From Alteromonadaceae bacterium (GTDB taxonomy: Bacteria > Pseudomonadota > Gammaproteobacteria > Pseudomonadales > Oleiphilaceae): a stretch of 20,075 nt of DNA. The stretch spans positions 1-20,075 of the forward strand of contig JABXHG010000193.1 of NCBI GenBank assembly GCA_013393545.1. Direction: 5' to 3'. Under the pieces are notes generated by a model. It had not been told where the DNA came from and searched no databases. It worked only from the letters and a program-made list of their open reading frames with translations. Positions 1-8,398 of this stretch are shown here, in pieces (within the stretch, counting starts at the first letter, position 1; every line of letters starts with the position of its first letter). The position numbers and the translations under genes were made by a program.

Positions 1-142
1 AGAGTGACGAAGGGAAGACACAAAAGAGGAGGGGAAGAAAAGATAACGCGACAAGAAGATTAAATGATTATGAGGTTAGGTAAAGGAGGGAGATTATTAA
101 TGTAAAGATGGGACGCCAGACTACCAGAAAGGCCCCTTTTGC
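1..142. other. Purine-rich flank of doubtful origin
   Basis: No gene is supported here. The first ~110 bases contain only about six C residues and are dominated by A and G, in sharp contrast with the GC-rich coding DNA that begins at tilS. In the usual gammaproteobacterial order pyrG or another gene would follow tilS, but nothing recognisable is present. The simplest reading is a low-quality or chimeric contig end; a genuine AT-rich intergenic segment is possible. No convincing terminator for tilS is visible: there is only a short AAAGG/CCTTT pairing near 128-139. Confidence 0.5.
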
Positions 143-1489
143 TCAATCACAATCCCTCTCCACAATCAGCCGCCAGCCGGCAGCAGGAGCGCTTCCCGAG
201 TGTTGGCCAGAAGTCCACAAATTGCCAATGGCGATCAGCTCGTCAGCACCCTCGCCCTGCCGGAAAACCAGCGGCAGAGCGGCCCGCTCCCAGGGTGGCA
301 CGCCTTGTTCCTGGAACCAGGTTTTCAGAGGCCGGGACGGGCCGTCGGGTCGTATTCTTACCCGCTCGCCGCCCTGCCTCGTAGATACCCTTATTGGCGG
401 CCGGGGGTGGTCTGCGGTAGCGGATGGCGCTGTTTCGGTCAGTTGGAGCCTCCAACTACCCCAACGCAAAGGGGGTCCAGGTTCAAGCCAGGCTTCCCTC
501 CCGGGGTGCTCGCCGTCGGGCACGAAGAACAGGCGATCCCGGTAACGGCGCACCCTGTAACCTGGACCACGCAATTCCGGCTGGCCGTCTTCCCTGGCAT
601 CCAGCAGCTCCGCCAGCACCTGCGCCCAGTCCGCCAGAGAAGGCGCCACGTACCCGTGCCGGCCAACCCACCAGGACAGCAGGTTTCGCTGCTCTGCCCT
701 GTCCAGGTTTCGCAGTTCGTTGAGCTTGAGGCGATCTTGCTCATCGGTGCATTGCTGCCAGTGCAGTTCTGCCAGTTTTTGATTCAGGTGTTCGCTGTCA
801 GCACAGGCGCGGGCGGTGCCGGCGACCCGTTGCAACAGGTTCGGCCACCGCTGTTTCAGACCCGGCACAATCGCATGCCTCAGGTAATTGCGGTCATGGA
901 CCTGACTCCGATTGCTGGGGTCTTCCTGCCATTGCAGCTCGCGTTCGGCTGCCACCTCCTCCAGCCTGGCCCGGCCAATCGCCAGCCAGGGGCGCCAGAG
1001 CCTGCCACGCCCCAGCGGGCGGGTTGTCGGCATGCCGGCCAGGCCGCCCACACCCGAGCCACGCAACAGCCGAAACAGAACCGTTTCCAACTGATCGTCC
1101 GCGTGATGAGCCATGAGCAGCACATCCCCAGGCGCCTGCAGCCTCTCGAACACCCGATAACGAGCCTTGCGGGCCGCTTCTTCGAGGCCACCGGCCTGCC
1201 CCGTACCCTGCGGCACGGTCACTCTTTCAATTTCCAGTGGAACGGACAGTGCTTCACAAATCTGTCGACAGAACTGCTCGGTTTCTTCGTGATTAGGCTG
1301 CAGCTGATGATTGACATGCACAGCCACGACATCGCCATGACAGGCGGCGGCAACGTGCAATAACAGAAGGGAATCAAGACCACCGCTCAGGGCAACGCGG
1401 AGGGTCCTGTGATCGGGAAGAGAGCGAACTGGCCGGCACAGATCGTCCGGCCAGTCGGTAACCGGGGCGGGCTTACCGCCCGTTTTCAT
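143..1489 (-). CDS. tilS: tRNA(Ile)-lysidine synthase TilS
   Basis: Cytoplasmic ATP-dependent enzyme that joins lysine to C34 of the AUA-reading tRNA-Ile, making lysidine and switching both codon and aminoacylation identity; normally essential. The 448-residue product has the N-type PP-loop ATP-pyrophosphatase motif SGGLDS at residues 35-40, then HVNHQL and the HHADDQLET segment typical of the family. A C-terminal TilS domain follows, with ERVRIRP and the [15 protein letters not shown] block that holds the tRNA. Length fits the family (E. coli ~430). The ATG lies inside the last codons of accA, a 17-base overlap that suggests translational coupling. The stop is TGA, and what follows on the minus strand is unrecognisable flank. 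Confidence 0.95.
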   Translation of the reverse strand: MKTGGKPAPVTDWPDDLCRPVRSLPDHRTLRVALSGGLDSLLLLHVAAACHGDVVAVHVNHQLQPNHEETEQFCRQICEALSVPLEIERVTVPQGTGQAGGLEEAARKARYRVFERLQAPGDVLLMAHHADDQLETVLFRLLRGSGVGGLAGMPTTRPLGRGRLWRPWLAIGRARLEEVAAERELQWQEDPSNRSQVHDRNYLRHAIVPGLKQRWPNLLQRVAGTARACADSEHLNQKLAELHWQQCTDEQDRLKLNELRNLDRAEQRNLLSWWVGRHGYVAPSLADWAQVLAELLDAREDGQPELRGPGYRVRRYRDRLFFVPDGEHPGREAWLEPGPPLRWGSWRLQLTETAPSATADHPRPPIRVSTRQGGERVRIRPDGPSRPLKTWFQEQGVPPWERAALPLVFRQGEGADELIAIGNLWTSGQHSGSAPAAGWRLIVERDCD

Positions 1490-2426
1490 ACTTGGTCAGG
1501 CGCTCGTAGCGACGGGCGATCAGATCATCCATCGACAGACGGCCTAGTTCCTCGAGGCTCTGCACCAGACGGGCCTTCAGGCTCTCCGCCATTTCCTCGG
1601 GGTTCCGGTGGGCGCCGCCCAGCGGCTCCGGAATCACATTGTCAGCCACACCGAGCTCTTTCAGGCGCTCGGCGGTTACGCCCATGGCTTCCGCCGCCTG
1701 AGAGGCATAGTCGGCGCTCTTCCACAGGATGGAAGCACAGCCTTCCGGGGAAATAACGGCGTAGGTGGAGTACTGAAGCATGTTCAGCTCGTCGCCCACG
1801 CCGATAGCCAGAGCCCCGCCGGAGCCGCCTTCACCAATCACGTTGCAGACGATGGGCGTTTTCAGACGTGACATCACCGCCAGGTTGAAGGCGATGGCCT
1901 CACTCTGACCGCGCTCTTCTGCACCGATACCAGGATAGGCACCCGGGGTGTCGATAAAGGTCAGGATCGGCATATTGAAACGCTCGGCCATTTCCATCAG
2001 GCGCAGAGCCTTGCGGTAGCCTTCCGGACGCGGCATGCCGAAGTTGCGGCGTACCTTTTCCTTCACTTCACGGCCTTTCTGATGACCGATGATCATCACC
2101 GGCTGGTTGTTCAGCCGGGCCGTGCCACCGATGATCGCCAGATCGTCGGCATAACGACGGTCGCCGTGCAGTTCGTCGAAATCCTCGAACATCATCTCGA
2201 TGTAATCCCGGGTGTAGGGCCGGCGCGGATGGCGGGCCAGGCGGGCTACGTCCCAGGATTTGAGGTCCGAGAAGATGCTTTCAGTCAGGCTGACGCTTTT
2301 CTTCTTCAGGCGGGTAATTTCATCGGTGATGTTGATGTCGGTATCGTTTCCGACCATGCGAAGCTCTTCGATTTTGGCTTCCAGGTCGGCAATCGGCTGT
2401 TCGAAATCCAGGTAATTAGGGTTCAT
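1473..2426 (-). CDS. accA: Acetyl-CoA carboxylase carboxyltransferase subunit alpha
   Basis: Alpha subunit of the carboxyltransferase half of acetyl-CoA carboxylase. With AccD it moves CO2 from carboxy-biotin on AccB to acetyl-CoA, giving malonyl-CoA, the committed step of fatty acid synthesis. The 317 residues match the usual length (E. coli 319). They include the N-terminal helical [19 protein letters not shown] segment, the crotonase-like core with GHQKGR, the [10 protein letters not shown] motif, and the [15 protein letters not shown] oxyanion-hole region. The ATG is preceded by a weak GGA-containing ribosome site. The gene sits 123 bases downstream of dnaE and overlaps tilS, as in many gammaproteobacteria. 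It probably shares a transcript with both; a private promoter in the dnaE-accA gap is possible. Confidence 0.97.
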   Translation of the reverse strand: MNPNYLDFEQPIADLEAKIEELRMVGNDTDINITDEITRLKKKSVSLTESIFSDLKSWDVARLARHPRRPYTRDYIEMMFEDFDELHGDRRYADDLAIIGGTARLNNQPVMIIGHQKGREVKEKVRRNFGMPRPEGYRKALRLMEMAERFNMPILTFIDTPGAYPGIGAEERGQSEAIAFNLAVMSRLKTPIVCNVIGEGGSGGALAIGVGDELNMLQYSTYAVISPEGCASILWKSADYASQAAEAMGVTAERLKELGVADNVIPEPLGGAHRNPEEMAESLKARLVQSLEELGRLSMDDLIARRYERLTKYENGR

Positions 2427-2549
2427 GATGTTCCATCATTTGCTTGCTTGGCAGGCGCATGGCCCACCAACACCAGAATTTGAGGTAAAGATAACAGCGC
2501 CACCGGAGCAGCTAAAGCGGACATTGGTATAAGGCCCGCTGAATAGTTT
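2427..2549 (-). other. dnaE-accA intergenic spacer
   Basis: A 123-base gap between two co-directional minus-strand genes. On the minus strand a weak hairpin AGCGGG/TCCGCT with a long loop is followed by TTT just after the dnaE stop (about 2514-2540). This could be a poor terminator or nothing. No good -10/-35 pair was recognised. An open frame crossing the gap has no ribosome site or family resemblance and is treated as chance. Confidence 0.4.
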
Positions 2550-5500
2550 TTAATCATACACCAGCTCAACCGAATGATCGCCCACCAGATGTTTGAGTTC
2601 AAATAGCAAGCTGTCATCCGGCTGCACCCGCCAGGACTCCCCAAGCTCGATGCGCGTGCTGGCTTGTTCGCCGCGATAATCTATCCATACCGGACTGCCC
2701 TCGCAACGGAACGGCTGAAGCGTTTCGCCAAGCTTGTCCAGGAGTCCATTCTGCAGCTGTTTTTCGTGCAGGGAAAGCCGAAGTCCCCGACTGAACTGCT
2801 GGCGTGCCGTGGCCACATCCATGACTGAGTTCACGCGCATTTTCATCTGCCCGGAGTAATCGTCGTGGCTGACCTGGCCTTCCACCACAATCACCTGATC
2901 GGATTGCAGCAGTTCCCGATTCTCGAAGAAGGCTTCTGAGAAGAGCGTTGCTTCGATGCGGGCACTGCGGTCATCCAGGGTTATGAAGCACATGGTGGAG
3001 CCGGTCCGGGTTTTCATGGTGCGCTGGGCCACCACCAGCCCCGCCACCCGTTGTGGCGATTTATTGGGCTTCAAATCGGCAATGGAGGAGCGCACAAACC
3101 GGCGGACCTCTTTTTCGTACTCATCAAACGGGTGGCCGGTGAGGTAGAGCCCCAGGGTGTCCTTCTCTCCTTTCAGGCGCTGTTTTTCCGGCCACTCCCG
3201 CACATCGGCCACATCCGCGTAAGGGTCTTCGTCTTCCCCATCGGCGTGAAGCATTTCACCAAACATGTCGACCATGCCGGCGGCGTCGTTTTTCGATTGC
3301 TGGTCGGCCTGATGAATGGCTTTTCCGATGCTGGCCATCAGCTGGGCCCGGCTGGGCCCGAGCTTGTCCATGGCGCCGGAGCGAATCAACGCCTCCAGCG
3401 CCCGCTTGTTGACTTTCTTCAGGTCAATCCGGCGACAAAAATCAAAAATGTCCTCGAACGGGCCATCTTCTGCGGCGGCCACGATGCTGTCGATCGGCCC
3501 CTCACCCAGGCCCTTGATGGCGCCCAGGCCATAGACAATCTGACCGTCGTCGTTAACGGTAAAGGTGTAAGCCGAGCGGCTGACGTCCGGCACCAGCAGA
3601 TCCAGCCCCATGGCACGGCATTCCTCCACCAGCGTAACCACCTTGTCGGTGTTCTGCATATCGGCGGTTAGCACCGCGGCCATAAACTCGGCCGGATAAT
3701 GGGCCTTCAGCCACAGGGTCTGATAGGACACCAGCGCGTAGGCGGCGGAGTGGGACTTGTTGAAACCGTAGCCGGCAAACTTTTCCACCAGGTCGAAGAT
3801 GTTTTCCGCCAGCGTTTTGTCGATGCCGTTATTGGCACAGCCTTCCAGAAACGTGACTTTCTGCTTGGCCATTTCCTCAGGCTTTTTCTTACCCCTGGCC
3901 CGACGCAGGATGTCCGCGCAGCCGGGGGTGTAGCCGGCCATCACCTGGGAGATCTGCATGACCTGCTCCTGGTAGAGGATAACCCCGTAGGTGGGCTCCA
4001 ATACCGGCTTCAGGCCTTCGTACTGATAATCCGGGTGTGGGAAGGATACCGGCTGGCGCCCGTGCTTCCGGTCAATGAAGTCGTCCACCATGCCGGACTG
4101 CAGCGGGCCGGGACGGAACAGGGCCACCAGGGCGATCATTTCTTCCAGGGAATCCGGCTGCAGGCGCCGGATAAGATCCTTCATGCCCCGGGATTCGAGC
4201 TGGAATACGGCGGTGGTTTCCGCCTTTTTCAGCATCTCGAACGAGGGCTTGTCGTCCAGGGGAATGGTGGCGATGTCCAGCTCCCCTTCCCCGCGCTTCT
4301 CCCGGCGCGGGTTGATCATGTTCAGGGCCCACTTGATGATGGTGAGCGTTCGCAGGCCCAGGAAGTCGAACTTCACCAACCCGGCGTCTTCCACATCGCC
4401 CTTGTCGAACTGGGTCACCAGGCTGCCACCCTCGTCGTCGCAGTACAGCGGCGAGAAGTCGGTGATTTTGGTGGGAGCGATTACCACGCCGCCGGCGTGT
4501 TTACCGGCGTTCCGGCACACACCCTCGAGCTTGAGGGCCATTTCCCAGATTTCCTGGGCTTCTTCGTCGTTTTCCAGGAACTCCACCAACTGGGGTTCCT
4601 GCTCCAGGGCTTTTTCCAGGGTCATGCCCGGCTCAAACGGAATCAGCTTGGAGAGCTTGTCCGCCAGCCCGTAGGACTTGCCCTGCACCCGGGCCACGTC
4701 ACGCACCACCGCTTTGGCGGCCATGGTGCCGAAGGTGATGATCTGGGACACCGCTTCCCGGCCGTATTTCTCGGCGGTGTACTCGATCACCCGGTCCCGG
4801 CCTTCCATGCAGAAGTCCACGTCGAAGTCGGGCATGGAGACCCGCTCCGGGTTCAGGCAGCGCCCAAACCGCAGGTCGTATTCCAGCGGAACCAGGTCAG
4901 TGATCAGCTGGGCGTAGGCCACCAGCGAGCCGTCACCCGAGCCCCGGCCCGGGCCCACCGGCACGCCGTTATTCTTGTCCCCCTTTATTACGTCCATCAC
5001 GATCAGGAAGTACCCGGGGAAACCCATCTGGATGATGATGTCCAGCTCGAAGTTCAGGCGCTTGTAGTAGGCTTCACGCTTGGCCTCGTATTCCGGGTCA
5101 TCTTTGCTCAGGGTTTTGGCCAGGCGCTCTTCCAATCCCTCTTCCGAGACTTTCCGGAAGAACTCGTCCATAGTCATGCCGTCCGGAATCGGGTAATCCG
5201 GTAGGAAGTATTCGCCCATGCGTACCTTGACCGAACAGCGCCGGGCAATTTCCACGGTGTTTTCGACGGCCTCGGGAATGTCCGAGAACAACTCGATCAT
5301 TTCCTCCGGGCTGCGCAGGTACTGCTGGTCGCTGAACCGGCGATCCCGGCGCGGATCGTCCAGGGTGCGGCTCTCACCGATACAGACACGGGCCTCGTGG
5401 GCCTCGAAATCCTCCGCCTCCAGGAAGTGGACATCGTTGGTGGCCACCACCGGCAGCTCCATTTCTTCCGCCAGCTCCAGATTCAGGTGCAGGCAGTCTT

Positions 5501-6032
5501 CATCGCCCGGGCGCCCGGTGCGCTGAAGTTCAAGGTAATAACTGTCCGGGTACAGCTTGCGCCAGTAATCCGCCCGCTCCCGGGCCAGTTCCGGCTTGCC
5601 AGCCATCAGCGCCTTGCCGACGTCGCCCAGTTTGGCACCGGACAGTACAATCAACCCATTAGCCCGCGCTTCCAGCCATTCTCGCCGGATGATCGGCTTG
5701 CCATGGTGCTGACCATCGGTATATCCGAGGGAGATGATTTCGGTGAGGTTCAGGTAGCCATCATTATCCCGCGCCAGCAGCGTCAGGCGAAACGGATTGT
5801 CCGGCTCCTCCGCGTTCTCCAGCCAGATATCGGCACCGATGATCGGCTTCACACCAGCGCCCAGTGCGGCTTTATAGAAGCGTACCAACGAGCACATATT
5901 GGACTGCTCGGTCAGCCCCACCGCGGGCATTCCCAGCTCGGCGGTCCGGTTGATCAGCGGTTTTACCCGCACCAGGCCGTCCACCATGGAATACTCGGAA
6001 TGAACGCGTAGATGTACGAAGGTTTGCGACAT
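2550..6032 (-). CDS. dnaE: DNA polymerase III subunit alpha
   Basis: Catalytic subunit of the replicative DNA polymerase III core. The 1160 residues equal the E. coli length. An N-terminal PHP domain begins with [16 protein letters not shown]. The palm holds the PDFDVDF motif with catalytic aspartates D402 and D404, and a third catalytic aspartate lies in [14 protein letters not shown] near 556. Fingers follow, with the helix-hairpin-helix region, then the OB fold ([27 protein letters not shown]) and a C-terminal tau-binding region ending ELVYD. The internal beta-clamp motif position reads MVDMF (residues 920-924), where E. coli has QADMF, so the key glutamine is replaced. The start ATG has only a distant AGGA. 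The gene leads the dnaE-accA-tilS block. Confidence 0.98.
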   Translation of the reverse strand: MSQTFVHLRVHSEYSMVDGLVRVKPLINRTAELGMPAVGLTEQSNMCSLVRFYKAALGAGVKPIIGADIWLENAEEPDNPFRLTLLARDNDGYLNLTEIISLGYTDGQHHGKPIIRREWLEARANGLIVLSGAKLGDVGKALMAGKPELARERADYWRKLYPDSYYLELQRTGRPGDEDCLHLNLELAEEMELPVVATNDVHFLEAEDFEAHEARVCIGESRTLDDPRRDRRFSDQQYLRSPEEMIELFSDIPEAVENTVEIARRCSVKVRMGEYFLPDYPIPDGMTMDEFFRKVSEEGLEERLAKTLSKDDPEYEAKREAYYKRLNFELDIIIQMGFPGYFLIVMDVIKGDKNNGVPVGPGRGSGDGSLVAYAQLITDLVPLEYDLRFGRCLNPERVSMPDFDVDFCMEGRDRVIEYTAEKYGREAVSQIITFGTMAAKAVVRDVARVQGKSYGLADKLSKLIPFEPGMTLEKALEQEPQLVEFLENDEEAQEIWEMALKLEGVCRNAGKHAGGVVIAPTKITDFSPLYCDDEGGSLVTQFDKGDVEDAGLVKFDFLGLRTLTIIKWALNMINPRREKRGEGELDIATIPLDDKPSFEMLKKAETTAVFQLESRGMKDLIRRLQPDSLEEMIALVALFRPGPLQSGMVDDFIDRKHGRQPVSFPHPDYQYEGLKPVLEPTYGVILYQEQVMQISQVMAGYTPGCADILRRARGKKKPEEMAKQKVTFLEGCANNGIDKTLAENIFDLVEKFAGYGFNKSHSAAYALVSYQTLWLKAHYPAEFMAAVLTADMQNTDKVVTLVEECRAMGLDLLVPDVSRSAYTFTVNDDGQIVYGLGAIKGLGEGPIDSIVAAAEDGPFEDIFDFCRRIDLKKVNKRALEALIRSGAMDKLGPSRAQLMASIGKAIHQADQQSKNDAAGMVDMFGEMLHADGEDEDPYADVADVREWPEKQRLKGEKDTLGLYLTGHPFDEYEKEVRRFVRSSIADLKPNKSPQRVAGLVVAQRTMKTRTGSTMCFITLDDRSARIEATLFSEAFFENRELLQSDQVIVVEGQVSHDDYSGQMKMRVNSVMDVATARQQFSRGLRLSLHEKQLQNGLLDKLGETLQPFRCEGSPVWIDYRGEQASTRIELGESWRVQPDDSLLFELKHLVGDHSVELVYD
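3341..3360. repeat. Exact 10-bp tandem duplication within dnaE
   Basis: The decamer GCTGGGCCCG occurs twice back to back. It lies in the coding strand for the LGPSRAQ segment of the polymerase alpha subunit and the frame stays open. It is a plausible replication-slippage site; no function is implied. Confidence 0.6.
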
Positions 6033-6178
6033 ATCGGGAGGCGGTTCCTGCTTTTATTCGTAAGAAGGGCGTGAGAAGAGAATGGTACCACCGATCGGCG
6101 GTCTCAGGCAGGGTACTGAACAACCGGGCCAGCTGGTAAACTTGCGGCCTTTTGGCGCCCCGACTCAAAGGAATCCCC

Positions 6179-6541
6179 ATGCTCAGAAACGAAAAGGCGC
6201 GTACAACCGCCCGAATCACCTTTGCCCTGTACCTGGCCACGCTGGTAACGCTAGTGGTCACCACTTTCTGGCCGAAGCCGGTGGAAGATGTGTCTATCGC
6301 CCTGATCCTGGCCGTCAAACTGCTGCCACTACTGCCTTTCGCCATACCGGTGTACCGGGGACACAGCCGGGGCTACATCTGGATGGCGTTTGTCATTATT
6401 TTCTATTTCACCCAGGCGGTGGTGTCTGCCTGGCTGAGCAAGGGCGCGGCGGGGCCGGTCATATTGACGCTGCTGACGCTGGCGCTGTTCGTGGTGGCCA
6501 TGGTGCACCTGAAGGTCAACCGTCGGCCGGCGGGCTGCTGA
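6179..6541 (+). CDS. DUF2069 family inner-membrane protein
   Basis: Small hydrophobic protein of 120 residues that I place in the DUF2069 family of unknown function. The family signature is visible: a first membrane helix (ALYLATLVTLVVTTFW), the LKLLPLLPF-type segment (AVKLLPLLPFAIPVYRG), then YIWMAFVIIFYFTQAVVSAW, and a last helix (LLTLALFVVAMVHL), giving about four membrane spans. The start at 6179 is chosen because AAGGAA lies a few bases upstream; an upstream TTG at 6152 has no such site. It is divergent from dnaE and converges with the DUF3080 gene with only 10 bases between the stop codons. Relatives often lie near wrbA-type genes, which are not seen here. Confidence 0.85.
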   Translation: MLRNEKARTTARITFALYLATLVTLVVTTFWPKPVEDVSIALILAVKLLPLLPFAIPVYRGHSRGYIWMAFVIIFYFTQAVVSAWLSKGAAGPVILTLLTLALFVVAMVHLKVNRRPAGC

Positions 6542-6551
6542 TCCAACCGTC

Positions 6552-7598
6552 TTAGGCTCCGGGCCGCAACCCGCACTGCCCCAGAAGCTGCTGCCAGTGC
6601 CGGGTGTGCAGCTCCATGGCCCGCTCCAGCTGCCACCAAAGACTGCTCTCAAGGCCATCAGCCAGATGCCGCTGATGCCAGTTTTCGAAAGACTCGGGCA
6701 TCACGGCGCTTTGCTGCCGAGCCAGCCGCCGTAGCTCGCCGATCAGCGCATCGTTGCTCCGGCTGACACTGCTCATGTAAGGCTGAATTTTTTCGATATA
6801 AATCGCGAAAAAGAAATTCCGCACGATGTCCGACTGGTTATTGGGGTTGCCGTTCAGGCAGAGCGGTCGCTCGTTGATTCGCACCCGCAACATCTCCGTG
6901 CCGGCATCCAGTGAGGCAATCAATAATCGGGCGCTGTTGATCAACTGCCCCGCCCGGAATTCCGCCTGCCAGCGCTGATGGATGGCTCCCAGGTCCGCCA
7001 GCGACAAATCCAGCTGCTGATCGGTCAGCTGCTCCACCATGCTGTTCAATTGCCGGAGGTCACGCACCAGATCGACACTGCCGGCGCCGTCTTCCTCCAC
7101 CGGGTAGTAGCCTTTTGCGAGGGTGAGCAGGCGCTCGATTTCTTCACTGCCCCAGGTAGCGTTCCAGATCGCCAGTGGCAGCGATTCCCGCTTGCTCGCC
7201 ACCGCCTGCTCCAGATCATCACGCAGTTCGGGGTCGTCAACCTCCGGCAAACAGGCTTCGGCCGCCTGAATAAACCGGACCTCATACCGCAGGCGGTTAA
7301 CTGGCTGCATGACCCGCCCGAGCACCGAGGCTTTTTCACCGATCACCACCTGAAGCTCGCAGCCATACAGGGAAAGAAAATCCAGCATGCCCAGCTCCAG
7401 ATCCGGCAAGGGTTGCAACCGTTCACGCCGCCGGGGTAAGGGACTGGCGGCAGGCAATGCCGATGCCTGGACAGCCTCGACTTCCAGCACCCGCGCCAAA
7501 CGCTCCAGGTATTCGGCCATCATCGGCTCGGCGTCTGTAAAGTTGTTGCAGCCAGACAGCCAGGCGGCCAAAAGCACAATCCACAGCCTTCTGAACAT
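6552..7598 (-). CDS. DUF3080 family lipoprotein
   Basis: Predicted lipoprotein of 348 residues that I match to the DUF3080 family, function unknown. A signal peptide (MFRRLWIVLLAAWLSGC) ends in the lipobox LSGC with C17 as the lipidation site. The next residues are Asn, so it should be sorted to the outer membrane. Family features include the MAEYLERLARVL start of the mature part, LGMLDFLSLYGCELQ with a conserved Cys, the RLRYEVRFIQAAEACL segment, and a Trp-rich C-terminal helix. The ATG at 7598 is preferred over a GTG one codon upstream because GGGAGG then sits at normal distance; for the GTG it is too close. It lies 39 bases after the Smr gene, probably in one transcript. Confidence 0.85.
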   Translation of the reverse strand: MFRRLWIVLLAAWLSGCNNFTDAEPMMAEYLERLARVLEVEAVQASALPAASPLPRRRERLQPLPDLELGMLDFLSLYGCELQVVIGEKASVLGRVMQPVNRLRYEVRFIQAAEACLPEVDDPELRDDLEQAVASKRESLPLAIWNATWGSEEIERLLTLAKGYYPVEEDGAGSVDLVRDLRQLNSMVEQLTDQQLDLSLADLGAIHQRWQAEFRAGQLINSARLLIASLDAGTEMLRVRINERPLCLNGNPNNQSDIVRNFFFAIYIEKIQPYMSSVSRSNDALIGELRRLARQQSAVMPESFENWHQRHLADGLESSLWWQLERAMELHTRHWQQLLGQCGLRPGA

Positions 7599-7637
7599 CA
7601 CTGCCTCCCGAAGCCTCCTGAACCTCCCGGCTAACCG

Positions 7638-8219
7638 TCAATGCCCTCCGTGGATTTCCCGGTTCCGCTGTTTGTCCCGGTCGCCCTTGCGCACCATGAC
7701 ATAGACCGCGCCGGTGCCGCCGTGGTGTTTCTGCGCCGAGTGGAAAGCCAGCACGTCCGCCAGCTCCGGCAACCACTTGGCCACGTGGCTTTTGATGTGC
7801 GCGATACGATCCGGATTTCGCTCGCCCTTTCCGTGCAGAATAAGCACCGAACGCAAGCCGTATCGCACGCAGTCGTTAATGAAGCCAAACACTTCCCGGC
7901 GCGCCTCATCTACGGTCATACGATGCAGATCCAGCCTCGCCTCAATCGGATACTGGCCAAGGCGCAATTTTTTGAAGACGCCGTGCTGCACCCCCGGGCG
8001 CTGCCAGCTCAACACATCCTGAGCGGTCAACGGCTCCACCATGTCGGCCGTGAGGGGATTACGGTCGGGCACCGGTTGCTCCACAGCCGCCCGCTGGCGC
8101 TCCAGGTGCCCCGGTGTCAGTTCACGGGGCGTGGACACCTCGGCCTTGTTGGATTTTCGAATGCGGCGCACGTCCTGCATTTCTTCAAGAAACGCCAGGC
8201 GTTCATCTTTGCTGGTCAT
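7638..8219 (-). CDS. Smr domain protein (SmrA/YdaL-like)
   Basis: 193-residue protein with a C-terminal Smr (small MutS-related) domain, a fold linked to DNA nicking and, in other family members, to cleavage of mRNA at collided ribosomes. The domain spans about residues 90-178 and shows the LDLH motif (96-99, here followed by Arg rather than Gly), LHGKG (129-132 region), and HHGGTGAVYVMVRK at its end. The first ~85 residues are charged, probably partly helical or disordered, as in SmrA/SmrB. SmrA versus SmrB cannot be settled by eye. The ribosome site is weak (GGGAA about 11 bases before the ATG). It is divergent from the DUF294 gene and upstream of the DUF3080 gene. Confidence 0.85.
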   Translation of the reverse strand: MTSKDERLAFLEEMQDVRRIRKSNKAEVSTPRELTPGHLERQRAAVEQPVPDRNPLTADMVEPLTAQDVLSWQRPGVQHGVFKKLRLGQYPIEARLDLHRMTVDEARREVFGFINDCVRYGLRSVLILHGKGERNPDRIAHIKSHVAKWLPELADVLAFHSAQKHHGGTGAVYVMVRKGDRDKQRNREIHGGH

Positions 8220-8398
8220 GGCAAATCGGTTCCCGGTTTGACAAGAATCAGAACTTTACCACCGGGATCAGTCACCATAAAGCATTGCCCTGCGACCAAA
8301 ATCTTAGGGTAAAACCGTCAAGCGCTGATACACTTCAGCACAAAACAACAACACCCGGCCGTTGCTTCCCGACAGGCCGGCAAGGAATGGATGTCACT
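8220..8398. promoter_or_regulatory. Divergent intergenic region, Smr gene / DUF294 gene
   Basis: 179 bases that must hold the promoters of both divergent units. A perfect TTGACA lies at 8238-8243 but no -10 element sits 16-18 bases from it. An inverted repeat GCTGA-TACACT-TCAGC is at 8324-8339. Nearer the plus-strand start, CCGGCC (8355-8360) and GGCCGG (8375-8380) can form a hairpin that ends two bases before the AAGGA ribosome site at 8382-8386. This could affect initiation of the DUF294 protein. No promoter can be named with confidence. Confidence 0.4.

Noticed and set aside
200..1363. 387-codon plus-strand open frame antisense to tilS
   Set aside because: tilS has clear catalytic motifs on the minus strand; the antisense product is Gln/Pro/Arg-rich with no family resemblance.
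2423..2644. 73-codon minus-strand frame bridging the dnaE end and the accA gap
   Set aside because: It overlaps the dnaE C-terminus in another frame, has no ribosome site and resembles no family.
3699..5204. 501-codon plus-strand open frame antisense to dnaE
   Set aside because: It lies wholly within the well-supported polymerase gene. Its translation is low in family-like motifs and is explained by GC-rich codon structure on the opposite strand.
8238..8243. Perfect TTGACA as a -35 box for the DUF294 gene
   Set aside because: No -10-like hexamer occurs 16-18 bases downstream (the sequence there is ACCGGG), so it is not called a promoter.
8114..8398. N-terminal extension of the DUF294 protein to an upstream start at 8114
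   Set aside because: The extension overlaps the divergent Smr gene and is not protein-like; the family normally begins near the residues encoded from 8399.
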